From Labyrinthula sp. Ha (taxonomy: Eukaryota; Sar; Bigyra; Labyrinthulida; Labyrinthulaceae), in the NCBI GenBank assembly GCA_015227615.1, contig JAALGZ010000003.1, positions 868,001-932,000 of the forward strand: a DNA stretch of 64,000 nt, in the 5' to 3' direction. How positions within the stretch are numbered: position 1 is the first letter of the stretch; each line of letters opens with the position of its first letter. Shown here piece by piece: positions 57,169-64,000 of this stretch. The notes under the pieces were generated by a model. The model saw only the letters and a program-made list of their open reading frames with translations. It was not told the origin of the DNA and made no database searches. Both the position numbers and the translations under genes were made by a program.

Positions 57169-58484
57169 GTTAAACCACAATGTATAAACTCTAACTTAAG
57201 CCTTTGCTTTCCTGGGAATATTAGTTTAAATGGTGAGAAGTTGTATAAATGTTAAGAGTCAAAAATAATGCACAGCGTATTTCTTTGTTGTTTCCAGAGG
57301 TTTGATTCTTGCTAGCTATATATAAACGGATAGACAATAGTACCAGCCAATCAAAGCTGGTTAAACAAGAAGTTGACCAATCATGACCGCATACCATGCT
57401 AGATGAGATTGATGGTAACTTTAATTTTCGAGACATGAGAGTATGTGTCTCCAGTTTCGAGATAGCTCAAGACAAAGCAATTAGATATTTGAATAGATTA
57501 CTCTTTAAATGACGAAATGTTTTAAGAGGCAAGGAGAACTTATACCGAGGCTGTTATGTATTAAATGTTTATTTGTTGAGAGTTTTTTTCTGATACTATA
57601 TCTTTCCGTGTTGATGATTCCCATGGCCACGGTAGATGATAGCATCGAATGGATTTAGCAGTCGGTATCTTAATTAAAGGAATGAGACTACAAAAAACCA
57701 AAGCTCAAACTGAAGCCTATGTTCTTTCAAGCTTTACCCAAAGAGTATGCGAATATCTGTTTGTAATAGAAGCTCACTCTATAAAGCCAACACTTTAGTT
57801 TGGAACCCATAAGTCATGTTAGCACCTAGAGCTTAAGATATTCCACTAAAGTTCTCAAATATGGGAACTTAACGAAAGAACCAAAAATACACTTGGCTAT
57901 AGCATTCTGCATGAAACGTTCAATTGCCCACTGCAGAAGAGTAAACGAGTCGAAAAACTGAAAAAGGCTATACAATAACCTTAGTAAATATATCTGAGGT
58001 AAATATCTAAGTGTCTCTCTGTTCATAACTGCAACGCCTAAGGATCTCAGGTAAATAATACAAAGTTTGGATCATTTTTTTCAGCGGAAAAAGTGAAACG
58101 CTGTTACAATGGACAGTAAATTTTTTGATCACAAGAACAGCTTTCTGAGTTTAGCTTCATATATATGCCAAGACCTGCTTCGCCAAGACTAAAAGTACTC
58201 TCAGGTAACTGTAGTTCCTAAACAAAATATGAAGCTTTCCAGTGCCCAAGAAATATTGAGGAATGAGACAGATACTGAATCGAGACCTAACGAGATAGAT
58301 CTATTTCTCTTTAATATCTCGAAAAGTGAGTTGCCAACCTAGGCTCTATCGATGTTATGTTGCTCTAACCAATAGGATCGCATGAATGGCAAGCTAGACC
58401 AACCAGGTGACTAGATTAACGGGAAAACAGAACTGGATCTTATGCATCTTTAGTTTACTTGTTAGAAGTTACCATAATGCAAAT
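57169..58484. other. 1.3-kb intergenic region
   Basis: It lies between the G-alpha copy 2 start and the copper chaperone stop, both on the minus strand. It contains the G-alpha promoter motifs at 57347-57383. A 71-codon minus-strand open frame just upstream of G-alpha (57221-57436) has no recognisable features. Confidence 0.5.
57347..57383. promoter_or_regulatory. Paired CCAATCA boxes upstream of G-alpha copy 2
   Basis: CCAATCA occurs at 57347-57353 and 57377-57383, again exactly 30 bp apart as in the uL3m promoter. The second copy is inside TTGACCAATCA, shared with 28724-28734. They lie 179-215 bp upstream of the G-alpha ATG and are inverted relative to that gene. A TATATATAAA-like stretch at about 57317-57325 lies nearer the gene. 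The role is inference. Confidence 0.4.
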
Positions 58485-58743
58485 TTATTCAGAGGACTTG
58501 ATGGTTACTGTAGTTTGCTTGGCACTAGCCCATTTCTCCAAAGATTTAGTGAGTGCCTCTGGTGTAACTGCGCTGGAATGAGTCACTGTCAACGTTTGAT
58601 CGTCCAAGGAAGCGTCAACCTTCTCTACACCTAAGAAATGAAAGAGGAAGAAGAAGCTTACCTTCTACTTTCCCAAGGATCCTTGTGCAAGCACCACTGC
58701 AGCCTCCGCACGTCATCTTGGTTGTCAATACTGTAGTTACCAT
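58485..58743 (-). CDS. ATOX1: Copper chaperone of the ATX1/ATOX1 family
   Basis: Exons 58662-58743 and 58485-58630 are joined by a 31-nt GT-AG intron and give 75 residues, the family's usual size. The N-terminus MVTTVLTTKMTCGGCSGACT contains the MxCxxC copper site (MTCGGC) in the right place after the first beta strand. The splice gives ILGKVEGVEKVDASLDDQTL, the helix 1/strand 2/turn of a heavy-metal-associated domain, followed by a second helix (PEALTKSLEKWASA) and a last strand (TTVTIKSSE). The conserved late Lys of ATX1 loops has a counterpart in AKQT. ATX1 hands Cu(I) to P-type ATPases of the secretory pathway. It is divergent from RIB43A with 291 bp between starts. A plus-strand open frame across it is an antisense shadow. 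Confidence 0.9.
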
Positions 58744-59034
58744 GCTTGCTCCGTCTTCTTTTTTCCGAACGCTTTTATATTTCACGTACCAATACAACCT
58801 TATTTTGGGCACTTTTCCAATATGCTACATTATGTTTAGTATAAACAACACCTTTTCCACTGAGAGATATTTTAGTAGAGACAAAACAGCTTTTTCATAT
58901 GAACACCGAAGTTTTACATGAAAATCTTTAAATTTCCTGACTTTTATCTCTTTTATCGGGTTCTTATTTTTTTCAATTTTCCTGTTTGCAGACTTTAAAC
59001 ATCTCGATGATTTTACTGTTAAAATTTGTTAAAC

Positions 59035-60069
59035 ATGGAAAATCTAAACGAAAAAATAATTCTCGAGCTACGATCTATGGATGAAGAAAGAATCAAAAAG
59101 GCTCGTAAGAGACATCAAGAAATAAGAAACCGTCTTCTTAACCCGCGGAAAGCAAATTGGGGACGAGACATTGAAAGTAACAACTCGTTAAAACAGGAGA
59201 AAAAACAGATGGTGCAAAACTACCGTCTAGAGGAGATGATGCAAAAGAAGAAGATCAAGGATGTTTGTTCTTATTTGCAGCGCTTAGAAGATGAAGATAT
59301 GGCTAGAAAGAAGAATATTAGCCGGGAAACGGCACTGTACTTGGACAAGATGATTAGTTTAAAGGAAGCAAAGAAAAGGCAATCAGAATTAGAAGAAAAA
59401 CAACGTGACAAAGAGAATGAGTTCATCAATTCGTTTAAATTTATGAGTGAAGTAGACAGGAAAAAAAGTCTTCAATCAAAACTAAAATTAAATTTAGATC
59501 AACAAGTGATCAATGCGAAGATAAAGCAGCAGAATGAACTTGTAACAAAAAAAGAAGAGCGAGAGATACAAGAGAAAAATTTAAAGACTTTACAATTATT
59601 GCATGAAAGTGCTGTAGCAAAAAGTATTGAAAGTCAACATCAAGTAGCGAAGTACAATATGGAGCAGAAGAGATTAGAACCTCGAACCTTCGAATTTGGT
59701 GATCCAAACAGATTTTTTCTTAACTTTGAAAAAATAAGGGTAGATGATAAAGAAAAAACAGAAAAAGGAGAGGATATTCGTAAATTGGTCTCACTTTCAG
59801 AAGTTCAGGATGATCTTAAACTGAGGCTTGATTCAGGGAAGCAAAAAGATTTTCGAAATGATCAGTGCCATCTAAAAAACATTAGGACACAAGAGTACTT
59901 GGATTTTCAGAATAAGAAGAAAAAAGTTGATCAAAACTACAAAACGAGAATCCAACTTGATAATCAGAGGAAGCGAAACACAGAGTTGCGTCTCGTAGAG
60001 GCGGAACAACGAAAAGAACCAGGATATAAAGACTGTTTTTTTGATAATTTTGGTAAGAGTCATAGATAG
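59035..60069 (+). CDS. RIB43A: RIB43A-like ciliary microtubule protein
   Basis: 344 residues from the first ATG (an in-frame TTG lies three codons upstream), entirely helical and rich in Lys, Glu, Gln and Arg. The N-terminal block RHQEIRNRLLNPRKANWGRD corresponds to the conserved RIB43A signature (R-x-R-I/L-x-N-x-R, then G-x-D), and LQRLEDEDMARKKNISRET lies where the family has its second conserved stretch. Length is close to the family's usual 370-390. RIB43A proteins lie inside or along the A-tubule of ciliary doublets, so the gene implies a flagellum or a recent history of one. If the assignment is wrong it would be a generic coiled-coil protein. No intron is needed. It is divergent from the copper chaperone. 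Confidence 0.75.
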   Translation: MENLNEKIILELRSMDEERIKKARKRHQEIRNRLLNPRKANWGRDIESNNSLKQEKKQMVQNYRLEEMMQKKKIKDVCSYLQRLEDEDMARKKNISRETALYLDKMISLKEAKKRQSELEEKQRDKENEFINSFKFMSEVDRKKSLQSKLKLNLDQQVINAKIKQQNELVTKKEEREIQEKNLKTLQLLHESAVAKSIESQHQVAKYNMEQKRLEPRTFEFGDPNRFFLNFEKIRVDDKEKTEKGEDIRKLVSLSEVQDDLKLRLDSGKQKDFRNDQCHLKNIRTQEYLDFQNKKKKVDQNYKTRIQLDNQRKRNTELRLVEAEQRKEPGYKDCFFDNFGKSHR

Positions 60070-63000
60070 AACATTCTAGTTTTTATTCACTACAATTATG
60101 CTCTCGTTAGGAATTTAACCCGAATATTTATATTTGCACTTCAATATAGGACATATATTCTCTATGAGTTTTCGTGGATCCATTATTATTTGAAGATACG
60201 TTTTTTACACTGCACAAAGGAAACAAAATTCAAAAATTTGACTATACTCGGTTTTACCTCATTTTCTCCTTATAGTAAAAGTATAAAATTGTGTCATGTG
60301 AACAGCTGTATTTCATGTACTTTGTTGTCTTCTTATTTCTTCAAACTGTTTTAGATTTTTTCATACTTGTGTGAATAAAACTATATTCAAATGGACTTAT
60401 TTATACGTATTTTAACAAAAATTAAGATGATCCCCATCAGGTTCCCGAATCTTCTATGTTTGTTTTTCACTTTTTAACTTACTTAGGCACAGGCTTAAAT
60501 ACCTTTAGAGTATACAGCTTCATAAAATTATATCCTCAGTTGAATTCTCTGCAGATATTTTCTAGCTCTAATTTATCATTGTTCAAAATTTTTCTTGCAA
60601 AGAAGTATCTCAAAGACATATATCCCAATTTAAAGCTTTTAGTATAATAATCTATGAGGTTAATCTTTCCAATATTATCAGAGTAAATTCTATTCCTTCT
60701 TTTCCTTACTTTCATGAAATTCACTAGATATTCAAATCAGAACAATGTGCTCAGATCAGAAGCCACCCCCCATGGTTTCACCTTTGTCATGCTTTTTATG
60801 ATATTCTATTGTTTCCTTGTTTTCGATGCAATCAAAAATCCAGTAACTAGAGTAATCTAGCTGTTGACTGAGCTTTTGTGCACAGTAAGACTCTCCAAGC
60901 TTGCGCAACGGGGTAACACAATTACAGTTTCCCATCCAGATTTCTTGATGTGTAATTCTCTTTAACTCGTACTTGATTAATATAATAATACTCTCTTAGC
61001 TTCTGGGATGTGGTACTTGCTAGGGTAAGTTGCAAATGCGCTGAGTTCGTTAACTATGTAGTTAATATGGGGAATTATGGCTCTTCAAAGGTAAGAACAT
61101 TTCAGACTAAGTGTTGAAATGGTTTCAGGTTCTGGGATAATCTTCTCGCTTAAAGTAGTGATTAAGAATATGCGAGGTCTCATGAAGTTTGTCGCTTTTT
61201 GCTTCAAACGTGCCACTTAAGTCCTCATTATACTGTTCCATAACTATGTGCATGGAACTTCTGAGTTTGCTAATCTGTCATCATACAAATTTAGTAGTGG
61301 GTTTAGCTCTCATTATGTCGAAGATTCGCATGGTTTTGTTACTAGTGTCTTAAGTATTCCAATTTTTAAAAAAAAGGAGAATGTCATCTACAAATAGGGA
61401 TGAGCATCTAGATAAGAAAAGATGAAAAAATTTTAGAATCGAGTTTCCATTATGGAACAAAGCATTAAACTTTTAGATGAAAAATTAATTGTTTTGGCAT
61501 CTGGAACGAATCCCAGTCTAGAGGATTCTAAGTTTTTCCAAGTATATTTTGAGCTGAGATTTTTTTGCCTAAAACTTTTCGTAATTCATTTTTTCTGAAC
61601 TAGAAAGCAGTAACTGGATTTGTAAGAAGCGCATATATTCAATTGGGTTAATGTTTTTGCAGTCAGGAGTGTTATGCTTCATTTAGTTTATTTAATGAAA
61701 GAATTTCCCAAGAAAAATTTTTCTCGAAACAGAAAAAACACAAACCAGAAAGAAACTTGACAAAGATCAAGAGCTATGTAAATACGTAGGAAATTAGTGT
61801 AGAATAAGTTATTGACTGCTAAAGTGATTCTTCAAAGCTTATAGAGATCTTAAAACTGATTCCGTGGTATTGAAATATTTTTTCAAGACAGCAAGGACAC
61901 TTCATATTTTCGAGGCGGTGAGTTCTGAACATTTGAACATTGAGAAAGTATTTGATCTTGTTGGCATTTCCTCTATCAGTACATCATTCAGTGAAGCAAT
62001 GTAGTTAATAAACTAAAGTTTGCGCAATTAAACACAGCAATTATTCAAAGCTATGGAAATTGACATTATGAAGGGAGGTTTCAGATCAAGAAGATTGGTT
62101 TCTCAGGACAACATGCTTGGGTACCAGATCTCTTCAAACATTATTGAGATATTGTCCATAGGTAAGGAATACTTAATTTTAAAACCATAATTTATTTCTA
62201 TCCTAAGTCTGCATTTTTTCAACTTCGCTACTAAAAATTAACACTAACGAATAGCAGTATACCTTCTGCAAAACGCCTTTTCTTAGGTTTTCCACACTCC
62301 ATCATGCATCTATGATCAAGAGGTGAAAAACAATCTGAATCTATGCGTATCTTCATCGAGAGTTATATGAAGAGGGAGCGCCGAGTCATGGAGAGTAATT
62401 ATTAACGGGAAGCACTAAACTAAACTTCAAAAAGTAAGTCTTATGAGCAATAGAGATTTCTGGGAATTCTGCAGAATGTGCACAACAAGACAAGTTAATG
62501 CATTTTTTTCAAAATATGGTATTTTTTTGATAACTTATAGGCCGCTTCACCTTAGACTCTACCTCTCGTATATTTTCTCAAACTACGTTTCTCTAATCCA
62601 AACCATGTCGCCGGAGTGGGCATTCAACCCATCGGGATGATTGGAGTATAGCATTTTGAGTGAAACCGCAATCCTGTCTAAATTAAATTCAATCTAGGTA
62701 TTTTAAGTAGATAAAGAATATTCTACTAGAACAAACAACACTACCAGATGATGAGTCAAAACTCAAAATTACCAAGAACTATGTACCAGGCCGCGGGTGG
62801 TATAAAGAAACTTGTGGAAAGTTTCCAAAATCACTTAGAATTGTTCATTATATGGTTGTTAGAATCTTCAATAGGATCTGAATCCATATTTTGGAATCTA
62901 GAATTAGGATCTAAAACTAATTCTAGATTCCAATATGTGACACTTTTGCCTAACCAAATCTACATATACTATAATAGAAATAAATTAGCTTTTTTCAATG

Positions 63001-64000
63001 TGAATTATTTGCAGTTTCTCCTCGACTAGATAACGTGACTATCCCAATCCTTAAAAGTTTCTAGCTATATCGGTTTACAAGGTCTTTATCGTTTCTCTCA
63101 AATCATATACCACACGGTTATTTTTTCAAATTAATCGATCTCTTGCTTTATATGGGAGATACTGCTTCTTACGTAAACTGACTAGTTTTTCTTGTATGAA
63201 AATACCTCGGATAACGTCTCTTGTCTTTTTTTCAATTAAAAACCTTTTTTATGGTTTAATCTTAATTCTTGCATCTGCTTAGTTTTAGACTACGTCCTCC
63301 TGAGTCAGCTGCAATGATATGGTGTAATAACCAATGAAATTACTAAATTATTTCTTACCGTTATTTGGTTTGGCTGAGCGAAGGAGTAGGTACCCACAAC
63401 ACATCGACAAGCCTTGGTTAATATGTATAATCCATATTTGCTGAAGGAGACTAATTGAGTAAAGATATCTGTAAATTAGGAAAATAGTGCTATTGTCTAT
63501 TTTGGAAAGGTAATGTTCATGTTATACCGCATTATGAAGAAAAGGTGTATATTTTTCTGTCTGTAAATGGAAAATAATATTTTTGTGCTTTCAGATATAA
63601 TTATCATTTCCGATGAAGTGAATGTTTATAGTACCCCTTACTGTTCTTTTTTTTATTTTTTCTACTAGATCGTAGTTTTTTATTCTAATTAGAAATCCTT
63701 AGGTTAACCACGATGGCACTGCAGAATGTTGAGAACTGATTCTATTCCAACGTTTATACATGTTTCTATTTTCTAGGGTAACTAGTATATAATAAGTCTA
63801 AATAGGATCTTGGGACATATTATTGTCTTGTATTTAGAATACTAGAAATAGGGAATAGGAGTTTCACCGAACTGTATTTTCTTAAGCTTTTAACAAAACC
63901 ACTAAAATATAAAGACAAACTTAAAATACACCTCTTCAATATTAGCAACTAGTCAACAGGTTAACAACCAGCAAAAGAATTTTGTATTACTTCCCTAAAA
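60070..64000. other. Gene desert to the right edge
   Basis: 3.9 kb of AT-rich sequence with no recognisable gene. The longest open frame (62748-63029, 93 codons) runs through the hairpin at 62885-62937, which makes its coding nature doubtful. No tRNA or transposon hallmark was seen. Confidence 0.55.
62885..62937. repeat. Strong inverted repeat with a 17-bp perfect stem
   Basis: TTGGAATCTAGAATTAG (62891-62907) is followed by a 9-nt loop and its exact reverse complement (62917-62933). After a 2-nt bulge, four more pairs extend the stem (62885-62888 with 62934-62937). A perfect 17-bp stem is far above chance for one place in a 64-kb window. It could be a transcribed hairpin RNA, a small palindromic insertion or a replication-slippage product. 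Confidence 0.85.

Noticed and set aside
1-64000. Transposons, retroelements or viral insertions in the deserts
   Set aside because: No transposase, reverse transcriptase, integrase, capsid or long terminal repeat was recognisable in any frame.

Overview
The window is from the nuclear genome of a eukaryotic microbe. It is AT-rich, and most of its protein genes are single-exon or cut by very short GT-AG introns, nearly all 27-32 nt, with a few of 48-49 nt. Standard stop codons are used (TAA, TAG and TGA all end recognisable genes). A RIB43A-type ciliary protein suggests a flagellated cell. Two G-alpha proteins, a seven-helix protein fused to an RGS domain, and a formin with WASHC3/CCDC53-like motifs point to a protist outside plants and yeasts. 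Blastocystis-type stramenopiles are one lineage known for introns near 30 nt, but I cannot place the organism from this window alone.

Genes lie in five compact islands separated by 4-9 kb deserts. (1) 1-621: tail of a coiled-coil gene. (2) 5.7-8.2 kb: an AFG2/Cdc48-like AAA ATPase, 2 bp from a convergent small orphan. (3) 16.0-22.0 kb: the diflavin reductase NDOR1/Tah18, then a large convergent formin. (4) 25.9-32.4 kb: EXO1, a DUF1764 protein, mitochondrial ribosomal protein uL3m, a 7TM-RGS receptor-like protein and a UBE2H/Ubc8-type E2. (5) 41.5-48.7 kb: a membrane protein and its dead paralogue, an RNASEK-like V-ATPase-associated protein, the DNA polymerase delta catalytic subunit and a bZIP factor. 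A looser group at 53.3-60.1 kb holds two convergent G-alpha genes, an ATX1/ATOX1 copper chaperone and RIB43A. Within islands, neighbours are packed tail to tail (2-100 bp) or head to head (66 and 163 bp).

Most genes are housekeeping: DNA replication and repair (POLD1, EXO1), mitochondrial translation (uL3m), Fe-S assembly (NDOR1, whose pathway supplies Fe-S proteins such as POLD1), ubiquitin transfer, and copper and vacuolar homeostasis. The G-alpha pair and the 7TM-RGS protein form the outline of a G-protein signalling module. The most unusual object is the formin. Its actin-nucleating FH2 domain appears to be interrupted by about 420 residues that carry eleven near-identical 25-residue WH2/DAD-like, proline-flanked repeats. 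Its N-terminus carries seven WASHC3-like motifs, three of them amplified as exact 197-bp exon-plus-intron units.

I saw no tRNA, rRNA, CRISPR array, transposase, reverse transcriptase, integrase or viral gene. The deserts contain scattered short open frames, one 141-bp tandem duplication, one strong 17-bp hairpin, and one 163-codon open frame that may be a gene remnant or missed exon.
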